Assembly: GCA_024711025.1 (NCBI GenBank)
Contig: JANJTP010000044.1
Span: 1 to 57,624 of the forward strand
Length of the DNA: 57,624 nucleotides
Origin: Solirubrobacteraceae bacterium
GTDB lineage: Bacteria; Actinomycetota; Thermoleophilia; Solirubrobacterales; Solirubrobacteraceae
Direction of reading: 5' to 3'
Position numbers and translations under genes: made by a program. Under the pieces are notes generated by a model. The model was not told the origin of the DNA, searched no databases, and worked only from the letters and a program-made list of their open reading frames with translations. Shown here in pieces: positions 29,553 through 37,640 of this stretch (position 1 is the first letter of the stretch; each line of letters starts with the position of its first letter).

Positions 29553-30191
29553 CTACGGCTCGACGAGCCCGCGCCTGATCGCGTAACGCACGAGCTCGAC
29601 CCGGTCGCGCATCCCGAGCTTGCGCAGGATGCTCGCGCGGTGGGACTCGACGGTCTTCTCGCTGAGGTGCAGCAGCTCGCCGATCTCGCGGCTGGTGTGA
29701 GCCTCGGCGATCAGCTTGAGGACGTCCTGCTCGCGGGGGCTCAGGGGCTCGGCGGGGCCGGGCGCGTCGTCGCTCGCCCAGTCGCGGACGAGCGCCTGGG
29801 TCGCGGCGTTGGTCAGGAACGGCTCGCCGCGCAGCACGGCGCGGAGCGCCGCGACGAGGTCCCGGTCGGCCTCGCGCTTGAGGACGTAGCCCGAGGCGCC
29901 GGCCTTCAGGGCCTCGAAGACGTAGCGCTCGTCGTCGTGCATCGAGAGCACCAGCACCGCGACCTCGGGGGCCTGCGCGCGGATCTCGCGCGCCGCCTGC
30001 AGCCCCGTGCGCAGCGGCATCGCGACGTCGAGGATCGCGACGTCGGGGCGCAGCGCGAGGGCCAGCTCGACGGCCTCGGCCCCGTCCGCCGCCTCGCCGA
30101 CGACTTCGAGCCCATCCTGGCGCTCGAGCAGCAGCCTCAGCCCGGCGCGCACGACTCCGTGGTCGTCGGCGATCAGCACGCGTGCGCTCAC
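29553..30191 (-). CDS. NarL-type response regulator
   Basis: 212 residues. Receiver domain with the acidic pair in VLIADDHGVVRAG, phospho-acceptor Asp in VAILDVAMPLRTG, Ser in VLVLSMHDD and Lys in GYVLKREAD. The C-terminal LuxR-type helix-turn-helix reads LSPREQDVLKLIAEAHTSRE followed by IGELLHLSEKTVESHRASIL. The GTG start overlaps the kinase stop by four bases, so they form one operon with the kinase first. Confidence 0.94.
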   Translation of the reverse strand: MSARVLIADDHGVVRAGLRLLLERQDGLEVVGEAADGAEAVELALALRPDVAILDVAMPLRTGLQAAREIRAQAPEVAVLVLSMHDDERYVFEALKAGASGYVLKREADRDLVAALRAVLRGEPFLTNAATQALVRDWASDDAPGPAEPLSPREQDVLKLIAEAHTSREIGELLHLSEKTVESHRASILRKLGMRDRVELVRYAIRRGLVEP

Positions 30192-31213
30192 GAACGGTCC
30201 TCCGGGGCCAGTCGCAGCTCGATCGTGGTCCCCGCGCCGGGGGTCGAGCGCACGTCGAGCCGGCCGCCGGCTAGCGCCGCGCGCTCGCGCATGCCGGGCA
30301 GGCCGTGGCCGCCGTCGGCGCGCGTGACGGGTCGGGCGAAGCCGCGGCCGTCGTCGCGCACGCGGGCGAGCGTCGCCGCACCGTCGCGCTCGAGCGCGAC
30401 GCTCACGCGCCGCGCTCCGGCGTGGCGCTCGACGTTCGACAGGCTCTCCTGCACGACTCGATAGATGACGACCTGCTGCTCGGGCGCGAGCGCGTCGACC
30501 AGCGCGGCGTCGGCGAGGCGCAGCTCGGCGCTCACCCCGGTGCGGCGCTGGAACTCGGCCAGCTTCGCGCGCAGCGCCGCCGCCAGCCCGTGGTCGTCGA
30601 GCGCGGCCGGCCGCAGCTCGCGCGCGAGCCGCAGCAGCTCGTCGATCGTCTGCGCGGCCGCGCGCTGCGTCTCGGCCAGCTCCTCGCGCAGGCGCGGCGG
30701 TGCGTCGTGCGAGCTGGCCTGCAGGCGCAGGAGCACGCCGGTCAGCGCCTGGCCGGCCTCGTCGTGCAGGTCGCGGGCGATCCTCGCCCGCTCGTGCTCC
30801 TGCGCGCGCAGCACGGCGCCGGCCGCACCGGTCCGCTCGGCCTCGAGTCGGTCGAGCATGCGGTCGAACGCGCCGTGCAGTCGCGCGACCTCGTCGGTGT
30901 CGGCGGGCGGCAGATCGGGGCGGGTGCGCGGATCGGCGGCGTCGACGCGCTCCATGGTCTCGATCAGTCGCTCGAGCGGGGCAAAGCGCCGCCTGAGCAC
31001 GGCGGCGTTGACAAGGATCGTCGCGAGGATCGCCGCGGTCAGCACGAGGAAGCTGCGCAGGTCCGAGTCGGTGCGGATCTCGAGGTTCGCGGCGACGCTC
31101 GCCGCGAGCACCGCAGAGGCGATCAGCGCTGTGTTCACGGCGAGCACCTGGGCCAGCAGCGAGGGGCGGGTCAGCCGGGCGGACCGGCGGCGGGGGAGGC
31201 TGGGCACGGGCAT
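30188..31213 (-). CDS. NarL/DesK-type sensor histidine kinase
   Basis: 341 residues. Two membrane helices (about 21-45 and 55-75) enclose a very short extracytoplasmic loop, followed by a HAMP-like linker. The HisKA_3 box ERARIARDLHDEAGQALTGV carries the phosphorylated His, and the HATPase domain has NVERHAGARRV and the G-box VRDDGRGFARPV. With so small an external loop it probably senses the membrane or an internal signal. Partner of the adjacent response regulator. Confidence 0.92.
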   Translation of the reverse strand: MPVPSLPRRRSARLTRPSLLAQVLAVNTALIASAVLAASVAANLEIRTDSDLRSFLVLTAAILATILVNAAVLRRRFAPLERLIETMERVDAADPRTRPDLPPADTDEVARLHGAFDRMLDRLEAERTGAAGAVLRAQEHERARIARDLHDEAGQALTGVLLRLQASSHDAPPRLREELAETQRAAAQTIDELLRLARELRPAALDDHGLAAALRAKLAEFQRRTGVSAELRLADAALVDALAPEQQVVIYRVVQESLSNVERHAGARRVSVALERDGAATLARVRDDGRGFARPVTRADGGHGLPGMRERAALAGGRLDVRSTPGAGTTIELRLAPEDRS

Positions 31214-31279
31214 CGCTCAGCTCGTCTATCGGCGGCTCGGCGGCCGAGCGAGAGCCCCATCGCGGAGTCGCCGGGTCGC

Positions 31280-31293
31280 TACACTTCATGAAG
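31280..31293 (+). promoter_or_regulatory. Leaderless -10 with CTTCATGAAG palindrome (sulfur-carrier operon)
   Basis: TACACT (31280-31285) lies ten bases before ATG 31296. A perfect ten-base palindrome, CTTCATGAAG (31284-31293), overlaps its end. The cysM promoter has the same layout with CTTTGTGAAG. Confidence 0.55.
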
Positions 31294-31295
31294 CA

Positions 31296-31325
31296 ATGAA
31301 TCTCGACCGGGAACAGGTGGTTTAG
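31296..31325 (+). CDS. Nine-residue upstream mini-gene (MNLDREQVV)
   Basis: The leaderless promoter points at this ATG, not at the next gene: TACACT ends ten bases upstream. The frame closes with TAG two bases before the GTG of the rhodanese-E1 gene, so ribosomes loaded on the mini-gene could pass on to it. No run of regulatory codons is obvious. It may instead be an out-of-frame accident. Confidence 0.4.
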   Translation: MNLDREQVV

Positions 31326-31327
31326 CC

Positions 31328-32509
31328 GTGAGCGTCACCGGAGCCGAGCTCCTGCGCCGCGTCAGGGAGCAGATCCGCGAGGTCGACCCCTCGGAGGTCG
31401 CACAGCTCCTCGGCGAGGGCGTGACGATCATCGACGTGCGCGAGTCGGAGGAGCTCGAGTCCGGCAAGCTGCCGGGCGCGCTCCACGTGCCGCGCAGCTA
31501 TCTCGAGACGCGGATCGAGGGGCTCGTCCCCGACCGCTCGCATCGGGTCATCCTCTACTGCGCCTCCGGGGTGCGCTCCGCGTTCGGCGCGCACACGCTG
31601 ATGGAGGAGCTCGGCTACGAGGACGTCGAGTCGATGGCGGGCGGCATCACGCTGTGGAAGGACCGTGGCTACGGCGTCGAGATCCCGCGCTCCTTGACGC
31701 CCGAGCAGCGCCAACGCTACGGGCGCCATCTCCTGCTTCCCGAGGTCGGCCTCGAGGGCCAGCAGAAGCTGCTCGACGCCCGCGTGCTGCTGCTCGGCGC
31801 CGGCGGGCTGGGCGCCCCGACCGCCCTGTATCTCGCCGCGGCCGGCGTCGGCGCGATCGGCATCGTCGACGACGACGTCGTCGACCTCTCCAACCTGCAG
31901 CGCCAAGTGATCCACGCGACCTCGCGGATCGGCGTGCCGAAGGTCGACTCGGCCGAGCAGGCGATCCACGATCTGAACCCGGACGTCGAGGTGGTCAAGT
32001 ACCGCCGGCGCCTCGATGCCTCGAACGTCATGGAGATCCTCGAGGGCTGGGACGTGGTCGTCGACGGCGTCGACAACTTCCCGACGCGCTACCTGCTCAA
32101 CGACGCGACGGTACGGCTCGGCATCCCGGTCGTCTCGGCGGCGATCCTCGGCTTCGAGGGACAGCTCAGCGTCTTCGCGCCGCGTCAGGGGCCGTGCTAC
32201 CGCTGCCTCTTCCGCCAGCCGCCGCCGGCGGAGCTCGCGCCGTCGTGCGGCGCCAACGGCGTGCTGGGCGTGCTGCCCGGGACGATGGGGATGCTGCAGG
32301 CGACGGAGGTCGTCAAGCTCGTCATCGGGATCGGCGAGCCGCTGATCGGCCGCCTGCTGATCTACGACGCGCTGGGCACGACGTTCACCGAGCTCAAGGT
32401 CCGCCGCGACCCCGAGTGCCCGATCTGCTCGCGCGAGCCGTCGGAGATCGGCGACGACGAGCTGGGCGCCTTCCCCGACTACGAGGCGTTCTGCGCCGCT
32501 GCCGGATAG
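31328..32509 (+). CDS. Rhodanese-E1 fusion (MoeZ-like sulfur-carrier adenylyltransferase/sulfurtransferase)
   Basis: 393 residues. An N-terminal rhodanese domain (about 15-115) has active-site Cys78 in LYCASGVRSAF. The ThiF/MoeB E1 domain follows: nucleotide loop VLLLGAGGLGAPTALYLAAA, DDDVVDLSNLQRQVIH, and zinc cysteines CYRC and CPIC. It would adenylate the C-terminal glycine of the carrier protein encoded next and convert it to a thiocarboxylate. In MoeZ the rhodanese is C-terminal; here the order is reversed. Followed 11 bases later by cysO. Confidence 0.9.
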   Translation: MSVTGAELLRRVREQIREVDPSEVAQLLGEGVTIIDVRESEELESGKLPGALHVPRSYLETRIEGLVPDRSHRVILYCASGVRSAFGAHTLMEELGYEDVESMAGGITLWKDRGYGVEIPRSLTPEQRQRYGRHLLLPEVGLEGQQKLLDARVLLLGAGGLGAPTALYLAAAGVGAIGIVDDDVVDLSNLQRQVIHATSRIGVPKVDSAEQAIHDLNPDVEVVKYRRRLDASNVMEILEGWDVVVDGVDNFPTRYLLNDATVRLGIPVVSAAILGFEGQLSVFAPRQGPCYRCLFRQPPPAELAPSCGANGVLGVLPGTMGMLQATEVVKLVIGIGEPLIGRLLIYDALGTTFTELKVRRDPECPICSREPSEIGDDELGAFPDYEAFCAAAG

Positions 32510-32520
32510 GGTCCTGCGCG

Positions 32521-32796
32521 ATGGCGACGATCCGGATTCCCCCGGTGCTGCGCCCCTCTGTCGGGGGTCAGCGCGAGGTCCAGGCCGACGGCGGCACCGT
32601 CGGCGAGGTGCTGCGCAGCCTGACGAGCTCCCACCCCGAGACCGAGGGCCAGATCTTCGGCTCCGAGGGCGAGCTGAACCGCTACGTCAACGTCTACCTC
32701 AACGACGAGGACGTGCGGGTCCTCGGCGGGCTCGAGACGGCCGTGGGCGAGGGCGACTCGCTCGTGATCCTGCCCGCGATGGCGGGCGGCGCCTGA
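32521..32796 (+). CDS. cysO: Sulfur-carrier protein CysO with residue beyond the GG terminus
   Basis: 91 residues, ubiquitin-like fold. IRIPPVLRPSVGGQREV and NRYVNVYLNDEDVRVLGGLE match mycobacterial CysO. The protein ends LPAMAGGA, one alanine past the di-glycine that must be free for thiocarboxylation, so trimming is needed before use. The JAB/Mec protease gene 1.4 kb downstream could do this. As CysO-COSH it would donate sulfide to CysM. Co-transcribed with the rhodanese-E1 gene. Confidence 0.88.
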   Translation: MATIRIPPVLRPSVGGQREVQADGGTVGEVLRSLTSSHPETEGQIFGSEGELNRYVNVYLNDEDVRVLGGLETAVGEGDSLVILPAMAGGA

Positions 32797-32912
32797 CGCG
32801 CGCCGAGGCCGCGGTCGGGTGCCGGACGACGCCCACAGCGCCCTGGCCGGACCCGACCGGGCGGCGGCGCCGATCCACCCACGGACGGCGTCGTGGAGCC
32901 GCAAACCGACGC

Positions 32913-32926
32913 TATCCTTTGTGAAG
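32913..32926 (+). promoter_or_regulatory. Leaderless -10 with CTTTGTGAAG motif (cysM)
   Basis: TATCCT (32913-32918) ends ten bases before ATG 32929. CTTTGTGAAG (32917-32926) overlaps it, the same position and nearly the same sequence as in the rhodanese-E1 promoter; 17 of 22 bases up to the ATG are identical. Confidence 0.55.
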
Positions 32927-32928
32927 CG

Positions 32929-33903
32929 ATGACGATCCCGCCGCTCGAGTCTCGTCCGTGCCGGGGGCGCTACACCGATCTGGTCGAGTCGATCGGGAAC
33001 ACGCCGCTCGTCGAGCTGCGCCGCATCTCGCCGAAGCCCGGCGTACGCGTCTGGGCCAAGCTCGAGTCGCGCAACCCGACCGGGTCCGTCAAGGACCGCG
33101 TCGCGAAGGCGATGATCGAGGACGCCGAGGCGAAGGGACTGATCCGGCCGGGCCAGACGATCCTCGAGCCGACGTCGGGCAACACCGGGATCGCGCTGGC
33201 GATGATCTGCTCGCGCAAGGGCTACCGGCTCAACGTCGTGATGCCGGACAACGTGACGCCCGAGCGCACGGAGCTGCTGCGGATGTACGGCGCCGAGATC
33301 GTCTACTCGCCGGGCGACCAGGGCTCGAACGGGGCGGTCGCGATGGCGCTCGACATGGCGGCCTCCGACTCGTCGTTCTACATGCCCTACCAGTACGGCA
33401 ACGAGGCCAACCCCCGTGCCCACTACGAGGGCACGTCGGTCGAGATCCTCGAGGAGCTCGACGGCCACGTCGACGCGTTCGTCGCCGGCCTGGGAACGGG
33501 CGGCACGCTCATGGGCCACGCGCGGCGGTTCAAGGAGGAGCTGGGCGATCGCGTGACGATCGTCGCGGCGGAGCCGATGCAGGGCGAGCCGGTCCAGGGG
33601 CTGCGCTCGCTCGACGACGGCTTCATCCCGCCGATCATCGATCTCTCGCTGCTCGACCGGAAGATCTTCGTGACCAACCGCGACGCGATCCTCTGGACGC
33701 GCAGGCTGCTCGACGAGGAGGGTCTGTTCGCCGGCGTCTCGTCCGGCGCGATCGCGCGCGTCGCCCATCGGATCGCCGGCGAGATGGACGAGGGAAACGT
33801 CGTGTTCATCGTCTGCGACGACGGCTGGAAGTACCTCTCGAGCGGCATCTACACGCGGCCGGTCGACGAGATCGCGTCGGTCGAGTCGATGCTCTGGTGG
33901 TAG
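32929..33903 (+). CDS. cysM: CysO-dependent cysteine synthase
   Basis: 324 residues, fold-type II PLP enzyme. PLP Lys55 is in NPTGSVKDRVAK; PTSGNTGIALAM binds substrate, and GLGTGGTLMG binds the phosphate. The C-terminus CDDGWKYLSSGIY...LWW matches mycobacterial CysM (about 323 residues), which uses O-phosphoserine and the CysO thiocarboxylate rather than free sulfide. The neighbouring cysO, E1 and mec genes support this reading over CysK. The start is set by the leaderless promoter. Confidence 0.88.
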   Translation: MTIPPLESRPCRGRYTDLVESIGNTPLVELRRISPKPGVRVWAKLESRNPTGSVKDRVAKAMIEDAEAKGLIRPGQTILEPTSGNTGIALAMICSRKGYRLNVVMPDNVTPERTELLRMYGAEIVYSPGDQGSNGAVAMALDMAASDSSFYMPYQYGNEANPRAHYEGTSVEILEELDGHVDAFVAGLGTGGTLMGHARRFKEELGDRVTIVAAEPMQGEPVQGLRSLDDGFIPPIIDLSLLDRKIFVTNRDAILWTRRLLDEEGLFAGVSSGAIARVAHRIAGEMDEGNVVFIVCDDGWKYLSSGIYTRPVDEIASVESMLWW

Positions 33904-33941
33904 CCGCGCGACGAGGGTCCGCACGCGCGGCCGATGCGCGC

Positions 33942-33947
33942 TACTCT
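33942..33947 (+). promoter_or_regulatory. Leaderless -10 element (TACTCT), tatA
   Basis: TACTCT ends seven bases before ATG 33955, with no ribosome binding site. Confidence 0.55.
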
Positions 33948-33954
33948 TGCCGAT

Positions 33955-34146
33955 ATGCCCAGCATCGGCCCCATGGAGCTAGTCATCGTCCTCGCGATCG
34001 CGCTGATCGTGCTCGGCCCGAAGAAGCTCCCGGAGGTCGGGCGCTCGGTGGGCAAGGGCATGCGCGAGTTCAAGGGCGCTCTCACCGGCGAGGACAAGGG
34101 CGAGGTCGTCGAGGAGAAGCCCGTCCTGCGCGCGAGCGCCGACTAG
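33955..34146 (+). CDS. tatA: Twin-arginine translocase subunit TatA
   Basis: 63 residues. One N-terminal helix (PMELVIVLAIALIVLGPKKL), the Gly-Pro hinge, and the amphipathic helix PEVGRSVGKGMREFKGAL are the classic TatA/E layout. TatA multimers form the pore for folded Tat substrates; the binding protein at 42,860 has a Tat-type signal. It sits between cysM and mec without obvious functional link to them. Confidence 0.92.
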   Translation: MPSIGPMELVIVLAIALIVLGPKKLPEVGRSVGKGMREFKGALTGEDKGEVVEEKPVLRASAD

Positions 34147-34171
34147 CGGCCCTTCGCGGGCTCGGGCGGCG

Positions 34172-34579
34172 ATGAGGATCTCCGCCGGCCTGCTCGAGCA
34201 GGTCGTCGCTCACGCGACGCGGGATGCGCCCAACGAGTGCTGCGGTGTGCTCGCGGTGCGCGACGGGGTCGCCGTCGCGGTCCACGAGATGGAGAACCTC
34301 GCGGCGAGCCCGCTGCGCTTCGAGGTCGACGGGCTCGAGCTGAACAGGCTGCTGAGCGAGATCGAGGATCGCGGCGAGGAGCTTGGCGCGATCTACCACT
34401 CGCACACTCGCTCCTCGCCCGAGCCCTCGCAGACCGACGTCAACTTCGCCGCCTACTGGCCGAGCGTCGAGTGGCTGATCATCGGCCTGTCGGGCTCCGA
34501 GCCCGAGGTGCGCAGCTTCATGATCTCCGCGTTCGGCGAGATCGAAGAGGCGCCGCTCGTCGTCCTGTCGGCTGACTGA
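34172..34579 (+). CDS. mec: JAB/JAMM (M67) metalloprotease, Mec-like
   Basis: 135 residues. The zinc site is complete: Glu in NECCGVLAV, and HSHTRSSPEPSQTD (HxHx7SxxD). In Mycobacterium the orthologue Mec cleaves cysteine from CysO-Cys. Here it may also trim the extra alanine of the CysO encoded upstream, as the JAB protease QbsD does for the carrier QbsE. ATG 34172 lies 25 bases after tatA. Confidence 0.88.
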   Translation: MRISAGLLEQVVAHATRDAPNECCGVLAVRDGVAVAVHEMENLAASPLRFEVDGLELNRLLSEIEDRGEELGAIYHSHTRSSPEPSQTDVNFAAYWPSVEWLIIGLSGSEPEVRSFMISAFGEIEEAPLVVLSAD

Positions 34580-34585
34580 GGCGTC

Positions 34586-35065
34586 GTGCGACGCCCGGCG
34601 GCCGATCCCGACCCCGACCCCGAGCCGCCCGAGCCGGGCCCCGGGCGGGAGCCGCCCGAGCCGGGCCCCGAGCGGGAGCCGCCCGTCGAGCCCGGCTCGC
34701 GTCGCGACCTGGCGCGCAGGATCGATCGTCGCTACGTGCAGGGCGAGCTCGTCGTCGTGGCACGCGGCCGCAATCAGGCCGAGGCTGACCTGATCGCGAA
34801 CCTGCTGCTCGAGCAGGGCGTGCCGAGCCTCGTTCGCCGCTCGTCGGCGTTCGACGTGCCGGAGATGCTCGCTGCGGGTCAGCGGGACGTCCTCGTGCCG
34901 CGCTCGGGCGAACGGGTGGCTCGCGAGATGCTGCTGCAGTCCGGGATCGGCGGCCGCGAGACGGTCCCCTCGGGCCCGCCGCCGGGCAGGCTGCTCGCGG
35001 GCCTGCTCGCCGGGACGGCGGTGGTCGCCCTGGTCGTCTGGCTCGGCTCGCTGCTCGCCGGGTAG
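34586..35065 (+). CDS. DUF2007-like protein with C-terminal membrane helix
   Basis: 159 residues from GTG 34586. A Pro/Glu/Gly-rich N-terminus of about 35 residues repeats EPPEPGPxRE. A DUF2007-type domain follows (LVVVARGRNQAEADLIANLL, LEQGVPSLVRRSSAFDVPEM, RDVLVPRSGERVAREML). The last 25 residues form a membrane anchor (LLAGLLAGTAVVALVVWLGS). Proteins of this family are called putative signal-transducing but have no proven role. Six bases after mec. The next open frame (35066-35290) looks spurious. Confidence 0.7.
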   Translation: MRRPAADPDPDPEPPEPGPGREPPEPGPEREPPVEPGSRRDLARRIDRRYVQGELVVVARGRNQAEADLIANLLLEQGVPSLVRRSSAFDVPEMLAAGQRDVLVPRSGERVAREMLLQSGIGGRETVPSGPPPGRLLAGLLAGTAVVALVVWLGSLLAG

Positions 35066-35219
35066 ATGAGTGATTCCACGCGATCGACAGCCTGGCTCAC
35101 CGCACCCATCTCGTCAACCGGCCCTCGCACCGGAAGGGCCGAGACTCGAGCGAGCTCTGGTACGCTCGCGTTTCGACCGGCGGCGGTGACCGCTGCTGAT
35201 CGCCCTGGAGGAGGGCTCG

Positions 35220-37640
35220 ATGTCCAAGGCGTTGCAGCAGCTCGAGCGACGGGTGTTTCGGCCGGCGACACCGTCGATTCGCGCCTGTGAGCGCCAGTTG
35301 CAGCGCTCGCTGAGCCTCGACATACGCGAGCATTGCACGCCGGTCGAGCTGCTGCGCATGTTCTCCGACGAGCTGTCGCGCTGGCTACCCCATCACCACG
35401 TCGATGTGGAGATCTTGACGCCGGACAAGCGTAGCTTCCTCTACCTCGGCGCCGCCTTCCGCGACCCGCCGTATCTCGGCGGCCAGGGCGCCACGCTGTG
35501 GAACGGCTTCGAGACCGGCACCTGTTACTCGCTTGACGCGTTCACCATTCGCCACACTGTGTCGGAGGCGACCGCGCTGCGCTTTGACGATTACGTGTCC
35601 GACGCGCGGGTCGCCGGCACCAACAACCCGAGCGAGCGCGACACCTTCCAGGGCGGGCTCGCCCACGGGCTGATGTTGCCGCTGGCCGACGACGACGAGG
35701 TCGTCGGCGTGATGTGCTGCGGTCGTGGCCGGTCACATGGACCGTTCAGCGATCGCGAATTCGCCTTCGTGAGCGAGATCGCAGAGCGCATAGCGCCGTT
35801 CGTGCGGGTCTTCCGCGAGTACCGATTCGAGCGCGAGCGGCGAGAGGAGCTGGAGCGTCGGCGCGATTTCGTCGAACGGGTCAACGCCTTCACGCGCTCG
35901 GTAGCCGGCGCCGCCGACGCCCACGAGATCCTGACCGTCTTCGCCTGCGAGGTGCTCGAGCCGCAGCAGGGCACGCCCTGGGACCAGGTGGCCGTGAGGC
36001 TGCTGGACGACGAGCTCGCACCGGTCGTACGCACCTTCGTGACCGCCGGCGACGGCGGGTGGCAGCACGCCGGCGAGCAGCCGGTGTCCGCCGCCCCCCA
36101 CCGTGCGGTGCTGCTCGGCGAGCACACACGGCTGGTCGACCACGCGTCGACGGGCAAGCGCGCGGTGGTGACCGTCGCTTTGCGCGGCCCACGCGGGATC
36201 GTCGGCTCGCTGAGCCTCACCGGAGCGGAGGCGCTGACCACGGCGGCCGGCATCGACGTCGCCCAGACGCTGGCCGACAATCTCGCTCCGTTTCTCGACG
36301 CCGCGCGCCTGGCGCGCACGATCGGTCGACGGCCGGCGCGCTCCGCGGCGGCGGGCCGGCATCTGGCGCAGGAGCTCCACGACGCGATCGTGCGCGACCT
36401 GCTCGTCGCGCAGCAGTCCCTGCGCGACGAGGCACCCGTTGCCGGCCGCTCGATGCTGCACGCGCGCGACCTCCTGTACGGCCTGCACGCACACGACCTG
36501 TCCGCGACCGAGCTCGCCACTACGCTCGAGGCGGACGCACGCGCCACGGCGACGGCGCTCGGTGCCACCGTCACCGTCACCGTCGACACGGGCGACGAGC
36601 AGATCGACGGGGCGCAGGCCGCCGCGCTACTGGAAGTCGGCAAGCAGCTGCTGGCTAACGCCCGTCGCCACAGCCGTGCTGGCGCAGTCGAGTTCAAGCT
36701 GGTGCTGGCTGAGGAGCGCTGCTTGTTGACCGTCGCGGATGACGGGATCGGCATGGCATCCGGCCTGCGTGAGTACCGCGAGGCGGTCGATGACGGGGCG
36801 GTCGGCCTCTTCCTCGTACGAGAGCGGGTGCGTATGGCCGGCGGCGAGAGCCGCATATGCAGCGCCCTGCACGAGGGCACCGAGATCGAGGTCACGGTGC
36901 CCACCCGCGTGCCGCTACAGACGGCGCTCGGCGCGCCGACTATGTTCGTGGCCGCTGAGCCAGTGATGGTGCACCCGCGGAGCCTGGACCAGGTCTCGGT
37001 GCTGATCGTCGACCACCACCAGGTGATGCGCGACGGGCTCCGACGGCTGCTGGGTCGGACCAGCGACTTCACAGTCGTCGGCGAGGCGACTGACGGCGCC
37101 ACCGGCGTGCGCATCGCGCGGGCGGCCAAACCGGCTGTCATCATCGTCGACCTGGCCGTGCCGCAGCGTACCGGGTCGAGCGCGATCCGCGAGATCCTCG
37201 AGCACGCCCCGGATACCCGTGTGCTGGCGACTAGCGCGCTCGACGACGCTGCGCTCGCGCAGGAGGCACTCAGCGCCGGGGCAGACGCCTTCGTCCCCAA
37301 GTCGGCGTCGGCCGACGACCTACTGCGCGCGCTGCGCATCATCTGCGCGCCGCTCGCCGACAGCCGGACAGCGGCCGCTCCCCGGATCTACCTGCGCCCG
37401 CGCACTCCAGACCACGAGCAGCGCCCGAAGCTGACTAGCCGCGAGCTGGAGATCCTGCGGTTGATCACGACCGACCTCACCTACCGGGAGATCGGCGGCC
37501 GACTGTTCATTAGCGAGAAGACGGTGCAGTACCACGTCAGCCACCTCTTCACCAAGCTTGCCGTCAGAAGCCGCGCGGCAGCCGTCTCGCGCGCCTCCCA
37601 GCTCGGATTTCTACACCCAGGCGCGACGTCCGACGCATAA
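35220..37640 (+). CDS. Single-chain GAF-GAF-histidine kinase-receiver-LuxR protein
   Basis: 806 residues with a whole two-component system on one chain. GAF 1 is about 40-200 (LPLADDDEVVGVMCCGRG), a charged coiled coil runs to 225 and GAF 2 to about 365. A HisKA_3-like box follows (GRHLAQELHDAIVRDLLVAQ, His near 387), then a HATPase (ANARRHS, VADDGIGMASG). The receiver has phospho-Asp near 644 (IIVDLAVPQRTG) and Lys in FVPKSASADD, but one residue of the usual acidic pair is His (VLIVDHHQVMRDG). The C-terminal helix-turn-helix is LTSRELEILRLITTDLTYRE, SEKTVQYHVSHLF. No membrane segment. ATG 35220 follows GGAGGAGG. Target genes are unknown; the catabolic island begins just downstream. Confidence 0.9.
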   Translation: MSKALQQLERRVFRPATPSIRACERQLQRSLSLDIREHCTPVELLRMFSDELSRWLPHHHVDVEILTPDKRSFLYLGAAFRDPPYLGGQGATLWNGFETGTCYSLDAFTIRHTVSEATALRFDDYVSDARVAGTNNPSERDTFQGGLAHGLMLPLADDDEVVGVMCCGRGRSHGPFSDREFAFVSEIAERIAPFVRVFREYRFERERREELERRRDFVERVNAFTRSVAGAADAHEILTVFACEVLEPQQGTPWDQVAVRLLDDELAPVVRTFVTAGDGGWQHAGEQPVSAAPHRAVLLGEHTRLVDHASTGKRAVVTVALRGPRGIVGSLSLTGAEALTTAAGIDVAQTLADNLAPFLDAARLARTIGRRPARSAAAGRHLAQELHDAIVRDLLVAQQSLRDEAPVAGRSMLHARDLLYGLHAHDLSATELATTLEADARATATALGATVTVTVDTGDEQIDGAQAAALLEVGKQLLANARRHSRAGAVEFKLVLAEERCLLTVADDGIGMASGLREYREAVDDGAVGLFLVRERVRMAGGESRICSALHEGTEIEVTVPTRVPLQTALGAPTMFVAAEPVMVHPRSLDQVSVLIVDHHQVMRDGLRRLLGRTSDFTVVGEATDGATGVRIARAAKPAVIIVDLAVPQRTGSSAIREILEHAPDTRVLATSALDDAALAQEALSAGADAFVPKSASADDLLRALRIICAPLADSRTAAAPRIYLRPRTPDHEQRPKLTSRELEILRLITTDLTYREIGGRLFISEKTVQYHVSHLFTKLAVRSRAAAVSRASQLGFLHPGATSDA

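Noticed and set aside
32929-33903. CysK (sulfide-dependent cysteine synthase)
   Set aside because: The C-terminal GWKYLSSG region and the cysO/mec/E1 neighbours fit CysM better.
35066-35290. Small gene (MSDSTRSTAWLTAP...) directly after the DUF2007 stop
   Set aside because: No binding site, low-complexity composition, and it overlaps the well-supported start of the kinase-LuxR gene in another frame.
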